Shown: positions 35,324 through 49,740 of the stretch, piece by piece
Position numbering within the stretch: the first letter of the stretch is position 1
Layout of the letters: each line of letters opens with the position of its first letter
Source of the DNA: Callipepla californica brunnescens
Taxonomy: Eukaryota; Chordata; Aves; Galliformes; Odontophoridae
Reading direction: 5' to 3'
Assembly: GCA_023055505.1 (NCBI GenBank)
Contig: JALIRH010000098.1
Span: 1,302,001 to 1,366,000 of the forward strand
DNA length: 64,000 nt
Notes under the pieces: model-generated
What the model saw: the letters and a program-made list of their open reading frames with translations, nothing else
Told to the model about the DNA's origin: nothing
Database searches by the model: none
Made by a program: the position numbers and the translations under genes

Positions 35324-38300
35324 CACTAACCCTAATCTAAACTAACCCTAACCCTATTGATGGACCCAAAACCTAACCCTAACCCTACCCTAACCCTAAC
35401 ACTTACCCTAACCGTACCCTAACCCTAACCCTGACCCTAACCCTGACTCAAACCCAACCCTTAACCATGACCCTAACCCTAACCTAACCCTCACTCAAAC
35501 CCTACCCTTAACCCTGACCCTGACCCTAACCCTACCCTAACCCTTACCTATCTCTAACCCTACCCTAACCCTAACCCTAACCCTACCCTAACCCTACCCT
35601 AACCCTCCAATCTAACCCTAATTCTACTCTAACCCTAACCCCTAACCCTAACCCTACCCTAACCCTAAACCCTAATCCTACCATAACCCTATTGATGGAC
35701 CCTAATTCTACCTTAACCCTAACCCCTAACCCTAACACTAACCCTACACTAACCCTAATCTAAACTAACCCTAACCCTATTGATGGACCCAAAACCTAAC
35801 CCTAACCCTACCCTAACCATAACACTTAACCTAACCGTACCCTAACCCTAACCCTGACCCTAACCCTGACTCAAACCCTACCCTTAACCCTGACCCTAAC
35901 CCTACCCTAACCCTTACCTAACCCTAACCCTACCCTAACCCTAACATTTACCCTAACCCCTAACCCTTACCCTAACCCTTGCCTAACCATAACCCTAACA
36001 CTAAAACTAACCCTACTCTAACCCCTAACCCTACCCTAACCCTTACCCTAACACTAACCCTAACCCTACCCTAACCGTGACCCTAACCCCTAACCCCAAC
36101 CCCTAAGCCCTAACCCTAACCCTGCCCTAACCCTAACCCCAACCCTACCCTAACCCTAACCCTGCCCATAACCCTAATACTAACCCCTAACCCTACCCTA
36201 GCCCTAACTTCTAACCCCTAATTTTAACCCTAACACTAACCCTAGCCCTACCCTAACCCTACCCCTTACACTAACCATACCCTAACCCTAACACTGACCC
36301 TACCCCCATCCCTGACCCTAACCCTAACCCTTACCCTAACCCTTACCTATCCCTAACCCTACCCTAACCCTTACCCATACCCCTACCCCTAACCCCTAAA
36401 TCTAGCCCTACCCTAAGCCTAACCCTACCCTATCCCTGACCCTAACCCTAACCCTTACCTATCCCTAACCCTGCCCTAACCCTTACCCTAACCCTTACCT
36501 ATCCCTAACCCTACCCCTAACCCTACCCTAACCCTGACTCAAACCCTACCCTTACCCTAACCTTAACCCTAACCCTGCCCTAACCCTTACCATAACACTA
36601 ACCCTAACCCTAGCCCTACCCTAACCCTTACCATAACCCTATCCCTAACCCTACCCTTACCCTAACCTTAACCCTAACCCCTAACCCTACCCTAACCCTT
36701 ATCCTAACATTAACCCCTGACGCTACCCTAAACCGTTACCCTAACCCTACCCTAACCCTAACCCAACCCTAACCCTACCCTAACCCTTACCCTAAACCAA
36801 ACCCTACCCTAACTCTAACCCAAACACTTACCCTGACCCTAACCCCTAACCCTAACCCTTAACGTAACCCCTAACCCTACCCTAACCCTAACCCCTAATC
36901 TTAACCCCTAACCCTAAACCCTAACCCTAACACTAACCCTAACCCTATTGATGGACCCAAAACCTACCCCTAACCCTACCCTAACCATAACACTTACCCT
37001 AACCGTACCCTAACCCTAACCCTACCCTAACCCTCACCCTAACACTACCCTAACACTACCCTAACATTTACCCTAACCCCTAACCCTTACCCTAACCCTT
37101 ACCTGACCATAACCCTAACACTAAACCTAACCCTAACCCTAACCCTTAACCCCAACCCCTAAGCCCTAACCCTAACTCCTAAGCCCTAACCCCACCCTAA
37201 CCCTAACCCTGCCCCTAACACCTAACCCTACCCTAGCCCTAACCCCTAATTTTAACCCTAACCCCTAACCCTAACCCTACCCTAACCCTAACCCTGCCCC
37301 TTACCCTAACCATACCCTAACCCTAACACTGACCCTACCCCTATCCCTGACCCTAACCCTTACTCTAACCCTTACCTATCCCTAACCCTACCCTAACCCT
37401 TAACCCGAACCCTACCCTAACCCTTACCCTAACCCCTAACCCTAACCCTACACTAACCCTCAAATCTAACCCTAATTCTACCCTAACCCTAACCCCTAAC
37501 CCTACCCTAACCCTAACCCTGACTCAAACCCTACCCTTAACCCCGACCCTAACCCTACCCTAACCCTTACCCTAACACTACCCTAACATTTACCCTAACC
37601 TTTAAACCTTACCTAACCCTAACACTAATACTAAAACTAACCCTACCCTAACCCCTAACCCTACCCTAACCCTTTCCCTAACACTAACCCTAACCCTGCA
37701 CTAACCGTGACCCTAACCCCCAACCCCAACCCCTAAGCCCTAACCCTAACCCTGCCCCTAACCCCAAACCTACCCTAACCCTAACCCTGCCCCTAACCCT
37801 AACACTAACCCCTAACCCTACCCTAGCCCTAACCCCTAACCCCTAATTTTAACCCTAACCCTTAACCCTAGCCCTACCCTAACCCTGCCCTAACCCTAAC
37901 CATACCCTAACCCTAACACTGACCCTAACCCTATCCCTGACCCTAACCCTTACCTATCCCTAACCCTACCCTAACCCTTAACCCTAACCCTACTCTAACA
38001 CTTCCCCTAACCCCTAACCCTAACCCTATCCCTACACTAACCCTCAAATCTAACCCTAATTCTACCCTAACCCTAACCCCACCCTAAACCTAACCCTGAC
38101 TCAAACCCTACCCTTAACCCTGACCCTAACCCTACCCTAACCCTTACCTAACCCTAACCCTACCCTAACCCTAACACTACCCTAACATTTACCCTAACCC
38201 CTAACCCTTACCTAACCATAACACTAACACTAAAACTAACCCTACCCTAACCCCTAACCCTACCCTAACCCTTACCCTAACACTAACCCTAACCCTGCAC

Positions 38301-39937
38301 TAACCGTGACCCTAACCCCTAACCCCAACCCCTAAGCCCTAACCCTAACCCTGCCCTAACCCCAACCCTGCCCCTAACCCTCACACTAACCCCTAACCCT
38401 ACCCTAGCCCTAACCCCTAATTTTAACCCTAACCCTTAACCCTAGCCCTACCCTAACCCTGCCCTAACCCTAACCATACCCTAACCCTAACACTGACCCT
38501 AACACTATCCCTGACCCTAACCCTTACCTATCCCTAACCCTACCCTAACACCTATCCCTAACCCTAACCCTATCCCTTACCTAACCCTAACCCTACACTA
38601 CCCCTCAAATCTAACCCTAATTCTACCCTAACACTAACCCCTAACCCTACCCTAACCCTAACCCTACCCTACCCCTGACTCAAACCCTACCCTTAACCCT
38701 CCTTAACCCTACCCTAACCCTTACCTAACCCTAACCCTACCCTAACCCTTAACCCTAACCCTACCCTAACATTTACCCTAACCCCTAACCATAACCCTAA
38801 CACTAACCCTAACCCTAACCTTACCCTACCCTAACCGTGACCCTAACCCCTAACCCCAACCCATAAGCCCTAACCCCAAACCCTTACCTAACCCAAACCC
38901 TACCCTAATCCTAACCCTAACCCTGCCCCTAACCCTAACACAAACCCCTAACCCTACCCTAGCCCTACCCTAGACCTAACCCTACCCTAGCCCTAACCCC
39001 TAACCCCTAACCCAAACCCTAACCTTACCCTAAACCTACCCTAACCCTACCCTTACCCTAACTCTAACCCTAACACTAACCCTACCCTAACTCTTACCCT
39101 ATCCCTAACGCTAAGCCCTAACCCTGACACTGACCCTAACTCCTAACCCTAACCCTTACCGAAAATTCTAATCCAACCCTAACCCTAACCCTACCCTAAC
39201 CCTACCCATACCCCTACCCCTAACCCTACACTAACCCTTACCCTAACCCTTACCTATCCCTAACCCTAGCCCTACCCTAACCCTAACCCTAACCCTTACC
39301 CTATCCCTAACCCTAACCCTAACCCTTACCTATCTCTAACCCTACCCTAACCCTTAACCCTAACCCTTAACCCTAACCCTACCCTAACCCTCCAATCTAA
39401 CCCTAATTCTACTCTAACCCTAACCCTACCCTAACCCTAAACCCTAACCCTACCATAACCCTATTGATGGACCCTAGTTCTACCCTAACCCTAACCCCTA
39501 ACCCTAACACCTAACCCTAACACCTAACCCTTTGCTAACCCTATTGATGGACCCTAACTGTAACACTAACCCTACCCGTAATCCTACCCCTAACCCTTAC
39601 CCAACCCTAACCCTAACCCTTACCCTACCCTAACCCTAACCCTTACCCTAAACCTAACCCTACCCTAATTCTAACCCTAACCCTGACCCTATCCCTAAAC
39701 CTTACCCCTGACCCTAACCCCTAACCTTAACCCTACCCTTACCCTAACCCTACACCCTAACCCTAAACCCTACCCTAACCTAACCTAACCCTAACCCTAC
39801 CCTAACCCTAAAACCCTAACCCTACCTCACACCCTACCCTTAACCCTGACCCTAATACTTACCCTAACCATTATCTAACCCTAACCCTACCCCATCCCTA
39901 CCCTACCCCTTAAACCTAACCCTAACCCTACCCTAAC
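29641..39937. repeat. Large degenerate CCCTAA telomere-like array (10.3 kb)
   Basis: Almost entirely CCCTAA with 5- and 7-nt variants (CCCTAAC, ACCCT, CCCCTAA). A rare word CCCTATTGATGGACCC recurs near 30880, 30960, 31128, 31449, 33368, 35357, 35688, 35777, 36945, 39470 and 39538, marking larger duplications inside the array. Longer shared blocks (for example TGACTCAAACCCTACCCTTA) recur too. Orientation is CCCTAA on the plus strand throughout. No gene is seen. Confidence 0.95.
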
Positions 39938-40920
39938 GGTGTCAGAATGTGACAGTCACAATATCAAAGTATCACAATGTCAGAATGTCAGTGTCACAAG
40001 GTTAGAATTTCACAATGCCAAAATATCACAATGTGAGAATCTAAAAATGTCACAGTGTCAGAATGTCACAATGCAAAAATGAAAGACTGTCACAATACCA
40101 GAATGTAAAAATTTCACAGTCAGAATATTACAGTGTCACAATGTCAGAAGGTCGCATTTTCAGAATGTCAGTACGTGAGGATGTCAGAACGTCACAATGT
40201 CACAAAGTGAGAATATGAGAATGTCAGAATAACAGAATGTCAGAATGTGAGAACGAAATGATGTCAGAATGTGATTATGTGAGAATGTCCGAATTTCAGA
40301 ATGTCAGAATGTCACAACGTCAGAATGCAAGAATATCAGAATGTCCTAAGTTGAGAATGTCACAATGTATCTGAATAGAAGAATGTAACATTGGCACAAT
40401 CTCAGAATGTAACAAAGACATCACATCATAATGTCAGAATGTCAGAATTTCACAACTTCACAATGTCACAATGAGAGAATTTCAGAACGCAGCAATGTAA
40501 CAATCTGAGAATGTCACAATATCAGATTGTCAGAATGTCAGAATGACAAAATGTGAGAATATCACAATATCACTATGCCAGATTCCCAAAATGCCACGAT
40601 GTCACAATCTCAGAATGTCAGAATCACAGAATTTGACACTGCGAGAATATCACAAAGTCACAAAGCCACAATGTCATAATATCACAATATCGCAATGTCA
40701 GAATGTCACTATGGCAGATTGTCAGAATGCCAGAACATCAGAAGGTGAGAATATAAGAATGTCAGAATGTCACAATGTCACAATGAGAGAATATTAGAAT
40801 GTCACAATGTCAACATGTCAGAATGTGAGAAAGGGAGAATGTCATGATGTCAGAATGTCTTAATGTCAGAATGTCAAATCGTCACAACCTCCCAATTAAA
40901 ATTCAGGGAATATGACTGTG

Positions 40921-41843
40921 TGTGAAAGACAGCAACTGTTTTTGACTTTTGTTGTCTCAAAGCTTGCTTCATGAGGTCTTTCTGGCTAGAAGACTCTAAT
41001 TGACAACTGCTTGGAGAAGCTGATCATCACAAAGGACAATAATACTTGTATGGCACCGAAAGTACTACTCCTGTTGATTTATCTGTTGGGCCAGATGTCT
41101 TGGGTGGGCACAAATCAAACTAATGCCAGAACACGGAGGCAGCTAAAGAAAGCAGGATAGACACCCTGTTGTCCCTACAAGACAAGCCTCTCTTAAAACA
41201 AAACACCCACATGAATGGTGAGGAGCTTTCCTCCTTCAAGGTTTGAAAATTTAAAGCAAAACTGACCTTTAGGTTTAATCCCCTCGATAACCAGAGTCTG
41301 GAATGTGATGAATATGCATGTGCTATACCTTTAAATAGCTATTCATTTCTCTCTTACGTGCGCATGTTTGGTGAAGCAATCCCCCATGTACCCAGCGCGC
41401 CGCTTGACAGAACTCATTGGTGTGTCGAGTTGCTCAGTTGGTTTTCTCGACACCACTAAACCAAAGACTTTGAAGAAGAGACTTTCCTGAGGGAAAAACC
41501 TCTTTGGAAGAACCCCCCTGCACAGCGCCTGCTTGCTGCAAAACTTCCCGGCTTTCTCCCATCCCCCGCGGAGACCAGACGAATTCCTGAGACCAACGGA
41601 CTACGGACCTCGACAGATCCACGGTGCTGATGCTCTCTCTTTCTCTTTCTTGCTTTCTGCCAAGTCTCTTCGCTTTTCATCTCTTTTCTATCACCCATCT
41701 TCCCTTCCCCATATCCCTAAAAAACTACTTATTGTAATAAACTGGTTGGGCTAAAATTTGAACCATTGCCTTTTAATCTCACCATCGGGTATACACATAC
41801 ATATAAAGAACCTCGTCTCCCTCCTTTATTTTGGAGCGTGACA
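40921..41843 (+). mobile_element. Solo LTR (923 bp) with 5-bp target duplication
   Basis: Ends are TGTGAAAG...GTGACA, flanked by CTGTG on both sides (40916-40920 and 41844-41848). A TATA-like TTTAAATAG is at about 41330 and AATAAA at 41737-41742, giving a U3-R-U5 order on the plus strand. The uninterrupted target GGGAATATGACTGTGTC survives in sister repeats near 42808 and 43652. It is unrelated by eye to the other two LTR types in the window. Family not identified. Confidence 0.85.
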
Positions 41844-43040
41844 CTGTGTCAAAATGTCACAATGAGAGAATATGAAAAAGTGAGAACATCACAAGGACCG
41901 AATGTCAGAATGTCGCAATTAGAAAATCGGGGAATATCAAAATGTCACAACGTCACAATGAGAGATAATAACACCAAGTGAATGACAATGTCACAGTGTC
42001 ACAATGAGAGTATCTCAGAATGTCAGAACTTCAAAATGTCAAAATGTCACAAAGTCCAAATATCACAATGACAGAATGTCAGAATGACAGATTCCCACAG
42101 TTTCAGAATGTCAGAATGTGGTAATGAGAGAAAGTCAAAATATCGGAATGTCAGAATGTCACAAGGAGAGAATGTCAGAGTGTCACAATGCTATAATGTC
42201 AAAATGTCAGAACATCAGAAGGTCAGAATATCACAATGTCACAACGAGAGAACCTCAAAATGTCACCAAGAGAGACTGTCAAACTATCAGAATGTGAGAA
42301 TGAGTGAATGTCACAATGAGAGATGGTCACAATTTTAGAATGCCAGATTGTGAGAATGTCAGAATGTGAAAACGCCAGAATGGGAGTGAGTGAATGTCAC
42401 AACATCAAAATGTCATAACGTCAGAATGTCAGAATGAACCAATGTGAGAGTGCCTGAATGTCACAGTATGAGAACGTCACAATATCACAAATCTCAGAAT
42501 TTCAGTGTCAGAATGAGAGAATGTCACAATGCCACAATGAGAGAATGTCGCAATTACAGATTATTGATATATCAGAATGTCAGAATACGAGAACGTGAGA
42601 ATGTCCCAATGTCAGAATATCAGAATGAGGGAAAGAGAGAATGTCATGATGCCAGAATGTCTAAATGTCAGAATGTCAAATTGTCACAAAGTCACAATAT
42701 CACAATGAGAGAATATCAGAAAGTGAGAATATGCCAGTGAATGAATGACACATTGTGAGAATGTCAGAATGTCAGAACGTCAGAATATCAGAATTACAAA
42801 ATCAGGGAATATGACTGTGTCACAATGTCACAAAGAGAGAATATGAAAAAGTGAGAATATCACAACGACCGAATGTCAGAACGTGACAATGTCACAATGT
42901 CAGAATGAGGGAAAGAGAGAATGTCATGAAGTCAGAATGTCAACTTGTCCCAATGCCACAATAGCACAGTAAGAGAATATCAGAAAGTGAGAATTATGAC
43001 AGTGACTGAATGTCACGATGTGAGAAAGTCAGAATATTAG

Positions 43041-43373
43041 GATAGGGCAAATAACCCCCAAAAAAGCACTCCATGGAAATTGTGCGAAAGGCGGTATATT
43101 TTAGGTAGGCTGAAGAAAATGGTATACAAACAAGAAGAAAAGAGAGGAGCTCACCTTGATGATGGTCGAGGCTCGCTAATAACTCCAAAAGGGAGGGATC
43201 TCTAACAAGAGAACCTTCCCTGCTGGAGGTCAGCCCTTAAATGGGGTCTTGGCAGAGGTGGAGTCAAACTCCACCCCTTCCAATCACACTCACTTGTGCC
43301 CCTGCAGCTGACTCAGGGCTTGCCTCAGGTGATCAATCAGTGGTTCAGGCCATGATTCAACAGTTCCCATACA
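43041..43373 (-). mobile_element. Short LTR-like insertion (333 bp) with 5-bp target duplication
   Basis: Flanked by ATTAG at 43036-43040 and 43374-43378. Read on the minus strand it starts TGTATGGGAAC and ends GCCCTATC, so one end has the LTR dinucleotide and the other does not fit the usual CA. A TATA-like TTTAAG (forward CTTAAA near 43236) is present. The empty site AATATTAGAATG is seen in sister repeats near 44091 and 44668. It could be a degraded solo LTR or another short element. Confidence 0.65.
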
Positions 43374-45690
43374 ATTAGAATGTCAGAATGTCACCATGAG
43401 AGTATCTCAGAATGTCACAATGTCAGAATGTCACAATGATAGAATGTCAAAATGGCAGCATGTGTCTGTGAGAGAATGTCACAATGACAGAATAGAAATA
43501 TGTCAGAATATAGCAATGAGAGAATGTTAGAATGCAACAATGTCAACATGTCAGAATGGGAGAAAGTGAGAATGTCATGATGTCAGAGTGTCTTAATGTC
43601 AGAATGTCAAATCTTCACTGTGTCACAACTACAAGATTAGGGAATATGACTGTGTCAGAAAGTCACAATAAGAGGAGATGAAAAAGAGAGAATATCACAA
43701 TGACCGAGTGTCACAATGTAAGAAAGTGAGAATGTGAGAATGTCAAAATGTCAGAATGACAGAATATCACTATGTCACAATGTCGCAATGTCTCAAGGTC
43801 AGAATATCAATATGTAACAGTGTAAGAACGTCACAAATACCACAATGGGAGAATGACAGATTGTCACGATTACAGAATTTCAGAATGTGAAAATATCAGA
43901 ATGTCACAATGTCAGATTCTGAGAATGTCACAATGACAGAATGTCAGAATGACAGATTTTCCAAATTCCAGAATGTCACTATGTCACAACGTCAGAATGA
44001 CGCATTGTCAAAATGCTAGAATGTCACAATGTCACAAGGTGAGAACATCACAATGGCAGATTGTCATAATGCCAGAACATCAGAAGGTGAGAATATTAGA
44101 ATGCCACAATGGAACAATGTCACCATGAGAGTATCTCAGAATGTCACAATGTCAAAATGTCAGAATGAGGGAAAGAGAGAATGTCATGATGTCAGAATGT
44201 CTTCACGTCAGAATGTCAAATTGTCACAACGTCACAATATCACAATGAGAGAATATCAGAAAGTGAGAATATGACAATGACCGAATGACACATTGTGAGA
44301 ATGTCAGAATGCCAGAATGTCAGAATGTCAGAATGTCAAAATGTGTGAATGTCTGAATGTCACCATGAGAGAGAGTCAGAGTTTTACAATGTCACAATGT
44401 GAGAATGTCTGAACGTCAGAATGAGGGAGAGTTAGAATTTCAGAATGTCACAGTGTCACAATGTCATCATGTCACAATATCAGAATCTTGCATTGTCACA
44501 ATGTGAGAATGACAGGTTGTCACAATTCCAGAATTTCAGAATGTCAACATGTCTGAATGTCACAATGTCACAATTTCACTATGTCACAACGCTAGAATGT
44601 CATAATATCAGAAAGTGAGAATATCACAATGGCAGATTGTCATAATGCCAGAACTTCAGAAGGTGAGAATATTAGAATGTCACAATGTCACAGTGTTACA
44701 ATGTGAGTATCTCAGAATGTCACAATGCCAGAATATCAGAATGGCAGAATATGAGAAAGTGAGAATGTCACAATGTCAAAATGTCAGAATGAGAGAAAGG
44801 GAGAATCTCATGATGTCAGAATGTCTTAATGTCAGAATGTCAAATTGTCACAACGTCACGATATCACAATGAGAGAATATCAGAAAGTGAGAATATGACA
44901 ATGACCGAATGACACAATGTGAGAACGTTAGAATGTGAGAATGTCAGAATTGGAGAATGTCACAGAGTCACAATGACAGATTGCCACAATTTCAGAATGT
45001 CAGTGTATCACAATGCCACAAAGTCACAATATCAGTATGTCATGAAGATAGAATGTCGCAATGACAACATATGACTGTGACAGAACGTCACAATGTCAGA
45101 TTATAAATATGGCCGAAAATCACAATGAGAGAATGTCAGAATGTCACAATGTTAACATGTCAGAACGTGAGAAAGTGAGAATGCCACAATGCCACGATGT
45201 GAGAATCTCACAATGTCACAATGAGAGAGAGTCAGAATTTCACAGTATCAGAATTTTGCATTGTCACAATGTGAGAATGACAGATTGTCACATTTCCAGA
45301 ATTTCAGAATGTCACAATTCCAGAATTTCAGAATGTCCAAATATCTGAATGTCACAATAGCAGAATGTGAGAGTATCACAATGACAGAATGTCAGAATGA
45401 CAGGTTGTCACAATTCCAGAATGTCACTATGTCACAATGCTAGAATGTCAGAATGTCAGAATGTGAAAACAGCACAAGGGCAGGTTGTCATAATGCCAGA
45501 ACTTCAGAATGTGAGAATATTAGAATGTCATAATGTCAGAATGGGAGAATGTCACAATGGCAGGTTGTCATAATTCCAGAAGTTCAGAATGGGAGAATAT
45601 TAGAATGTAACAATGTTGCAATGTGACAATGAGAGTATCTCAGAACGTCACAATGTCAGAATGTCAGAATGCCAGAATAAGAGAAAAGAA

Positions 45691-48600
45691 AGGTATGAGG
45701 AGGCTATGGGGAAGCTATGGGGCAGCTATTGGGCAGCAGTGGGGCAGCTATGGGGCAGTAGTAGGGCAGCTATAAGGCAGCTATGGGGCAGCAGTGGGGC
45801 AGCTATGGGGCGGCTATGAGGAAGCCATTGGGCAGCTATGGGGCAGAAGTGAGGCAGCAATCAGGCAGCAGTGAGGCAGCTATGAGGAGGCTATGGGGCA
45901 GCTATGGGTCAGCTATCGAGAGGCTATGGGGCAGCTATGGGGCGGCGATGAGGCAGACATGGGGCAGCTATGGGGGAGCAGTGAGGCAGCTATGGGGAGG
46001 CTATGGGGCAGTAGTTGGGCAGCTATAGGGCGGCTATGGGGAAGCCATTGGGCAGCTATGGGGCAGTAGTGAAGCAGCTATGGGTCAGTAGTTTGGCAGC
46101 TATGACGAGGCTATGGGAAGGCCATGGGGAAGCGATGGGGCAGCTCTGAGGCAGACAAAATGTAGCTATGGGGGAGCAGTGAGGCAGCTATGGGGTGGCT
46201 ATGGGGCAGTAGTGGGGCAGCTATGGGGCAGCTATGAGGTAGCCATGGGGCAGCTATGGGGAAGCAGCGAGGGAGCTATGGGGTAGCAGTGAGGCAGCTA
46301 TGATGAGGCTATGGGGAGGCTATGGGGCAGCCACGGTGCAGCTATGGGGCAGCAGTGGGGCAGCTATGGGCAGCAGTAAGGAAGCTATTGAGAAGGCTAT
46401 GGGGGCAGCTATGGGGTGGCTATGGGGCAGCTATAGAGCGGCAATGTGGCAGTAGTGGGGCACCTATAAGGCAGCTATGGGGCAGCAGTGGGACAGCTAT
46501 GGGGCGGCTATTAGGCAGCCATGGGGTGGCAATGGGGCAGCAGTGAGGCAGCTATGGGGCGGCTATGGGGCTGAAGTGGGGCAGCTATGAGGAGTCTCTT
46601 GAGAGGCTATGGAGCAGCTATGGGGCAGCAGTGGGGTAGCAGGAGGAGACTATGGGGAGGCTATGAAGCAGGTATGGGGCAGCAGTGGGGCAGCTATGGG
46701 GCGACTATGGGGCAGCAGTTGAGCAGCTATGGGGCAGCCATGGGGCAGCTATGTGGCAGTAGTGAAACAGCTATGGTGTAGCTATAAGCGAGCCTTGGGG
46801 CAGCAAGGGGCAGTAGTAAGGCAGCTATGGGGCAGCAGTGGGGCAGCTATGATGAGACTATGGGAAGGCCATGAGGAAGCTATGGGGCATCTTTGAGGCA
46901 GACAAAAAGTAGCTGTGGGGCTGCAGTGAGGCAGCTATGGGGCAGCTGTGGGGCAGCTATTGTGTAGCAGTGAGGCATCTATGAGGAGGCTATGGGGAGG
47001 ATATGAGGCAGTTATGGGGCAGAAGTGAGGCAGCTATGGGGTGGCTATAGGGCAGCAGTGGGGCAGGTATGGGGCAACAAAGAGGCAGCCATGGGGCAGC
47101 AGTGGGGCAGCTTTGAGGCTACGGGGCGGCTATGGGGCAGTAGTGGGGTAGCTACGGGGCAGCAGTGAGGAAGCTAAGGGGAAGCAATGGGGCAGCTTTG
47201 AGGATGCTATTGGGAAGCCATGGGGCAGCAATGGGGCGGCTATGAGGCAGCGACGGGGAAGCTATGGGGCAGCAGTGAGGCAGGTATGGGGCAGTAGTAA
47301 GGCAGCTACGGGGCAGCAGTGGGGCAAATATGAGGAGGCTCTGAGGAAACTATGGGGCAGCTATGGGGCAGCAGTGAGGCAGTTATACAACAGGTATGAG
47401 GCACTTATCAAGCAGCTATGGGTCAGCTATGAGGAGGCTATGGGGCAGATGTGGTGCAGCAGTGGGGCAGCTAAGGCAGCTATGGGGAGGCTATGGGGCA
47501 GCAGTGTGGGCAACTATGAGGAGACTATGGGGAGGCTATGAGGCAGCTATGGGGCAGTAGTCGGGCAGCTATTGGACGGCTATGAGGCAGCCATGGGGCA
47601 GCTATGGGGCAGCAGTGAGACAGCTATGGGGCAAGTATGGGGAGGCTATGGGGCAGCGACGGGGTGGCTATGGGGCAGTAGTGGGGCAGCTATGGTGAGG
47701 TTATGAGGCAGCCATGGGGTAGGTATGAGAAACCAGTGAGGCAGCTATGGGGCAGTAGTGGAGCAGCTATGAGGCAGCAGTGGGTCAGCTATGGGGTGTC
47801 TATGAGGCAGCAGTGGGTCAGCTATGGGGTGGCTATGAGGCAGCCATGGGGCAGCTATGGGACAGCAGTGGGGCAGCTATGAGGTAGCCATGGGGCACCT
47901 ATGGGGAAGCAGCGAGGGAGATATGGGGTAGCAGTGAGGCAGCTATGAGGAAGCTATGGGGAGGCTATGGGGCAGATATGTAACGGCTATGAGGCAGCCA
48001 CGGTGCAGTTATGGGGCAGCCACGGTGCAGCTATGGGGCAGCAGTAAGGAAGCTACGAGAAGGCTATGGAGGCAGCTATCGGGTGGCTATGAGACAGCTA
48101 TGGGGCAACTATGAGGCAGCCGTAGGGCAGCTATGGTGCAGCAGTGAGGCAGCAATTAGGCAGAAGTTGGGCAGATATGGGGCAGCAGTGAGGCAGCTAT
48201 GAGGAGGCTATGGGGCAGCTATGGGGCAGCAGAGAGGCAGCTATGGGGCACGAGTGAGGCAGCTATGGGTTAGCTATGAGGAGGCCTTGAGGAGGCTATG
48301 GGGCAGATATGGGGCAGCAGTGGGGCAGCTAAGGCAGCTATGGGAAGGCTATGGGGCAGCAGTGTGGGCAACTATGAGGAGACTATGGGGAGGCTATGAG
48401 GCAGCTATGGGGCAGCAGTCGGGCAGATATAAGGCAGCTATTGGGAAGCAGTGGGGCAGCTATGGGGCGGCTATTAGGCAGCCTTTGGGCACCTATTGGG
48501 CAGCAGTGAGGCAGGTATGGGGCAGCTATGAGGACGTTATGGGGCAGCTATGGGGCAGCAGTGGGGCAGCAATAACGCAGTAGTGGGGCAGATATGGGGC

Positions 48601-49740
48601 AGTAGTGGGGCAGCAATGAGGACGCTATAGGGAGACTATGGGGCATGTATGGAGCGGCTAGGAGGCAGCTATGGGGCAGGTATGAGGCAGCCATGGGGTG
48701 GCTGTGGGGCAGCAGTGAGGCAGCTATGAAGAGGCTATGGAAATGCTATAGGGCAGCAGTGGGGCAGCTACGGAGCGGCTATGAGGCAGCCATTTTGCAT
48801 CTATGGGGCAGCAGTGGGGCAGCTACGAGGAAGCTATAGGGCAGCTATGGGACAGCAGTGGGGCAGCTATGGTGCGGCTATGAGGCAGCCATGAGGCAGA
48901 CACGGGGCAGCAGTGGGGCAGCAGTGGGGCAGCTATGGTGCGGCTATGAGGCAGCCATGAGGCAGATATGGGGCAGCAGTGGGGCAGCTATGAGCAGGCT
49001 TTGGGGCGGCTGTGGAGCAGCAGTGGGGAAGCTATGGGGCAGTAGTGGGGCAACTATAAGTTAGCAGTGGGGCAGCTATGGGGCGGCTATGGGGCAGCAG
49101 TGGGGCAGCTATGAGGAGGTTATGGGGCAGCCATTGGCAGCTATGGGGCTGCAGTGAGGCAGCAATGGGGCAGCAGTGGGGCAGCTATGGGGCGGCTCTA
49201 AGGCAGCAGTGATGCAGATATCGAGCAGCTCTGAGGAGGCTATGAGGCCGCTATGAGGCAGTAGTGGGGCAGCTATGGGGCAGCTATGGGGCAGCAGTGG
49301 GGTGGCTATGTGGCAGCAATGGGGCAGCCATGGGGCAGGTATGGGGCTGCAGTGGGACAGCTATGAGGAGGCTATTGGGCAGGTATAGAGCGGCTATGTG
49401 GCAGTAGTCGGGCAGCTATTGGGCAGCTATTGGGAAGCCGTGGGGCAGCTATCGGGCGGCTATTATACAGCCATGGAGCAGCTATGGTGCAGCAGTGTTG
49501 CAGCTATGAGGAGGCTATGGGGAGGCTATGGAGCAGCTATGGGGCGGCTATCTGGTGGCTATGAGGCAGCTATCGGGCAGCTCTGAGGAGGCTATGGGGC
49601 CACTATGAGGCAGTAGTGGGGCAGCTATGGGGCAGCAGTGGGGTGGCTATGGGGTGGCAGCGGGGCAGCAGTGGGGCAGCCATGGGGCAGCTATGGGGCT
49701 GCAGTGGGGCAGCTATGAGGAGGCTATGGGGCAGCAGTGG
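45691..49740 (+). repeat. 12-bp G-rich minisatellite, left block
   Basis: Units GGGGCAGCTATG, GGGGCAGCAGTG, AGGAGGCTATGG and close variants. Because 12 is a multiple of three, all frames stay open for long stretches (MGQLWGSYGAA type), which explains the many apparent proteins. Larger segments are duplicated (a block near 47455-47545 recurs at 48315-48410). Confidence 0.95.

Larger units (their letters stand above)
39938..45690. repeat. 8-bp minisatellite (GTCASAAT type) with higher-order structure
   Basis: Tandem GTCAGAAT / GTCACAAT units with drift to GAGAGAAT and others. Marker blocks such as GGGAATATGACTGTGTC (near 40906, 42808 and 43652) and GAATGAGGGAAAGAGAGAAT recur every 0.6-1 kb, showing higher-order duplication. 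Two insertions (40921-41843 and 43041-43373) interrupt it. Asn/Ser/Glu/His-rich frames are repeat artefacts. Confidence 0.92.

Noticed and set aside
39938..45690. CRISPR-like alternation of repeats and spacers
   Set aside because: The units are an 8-bp tandem repeat with drift, with no conserved repeat plus unique spacers, and the context is vertebrate.
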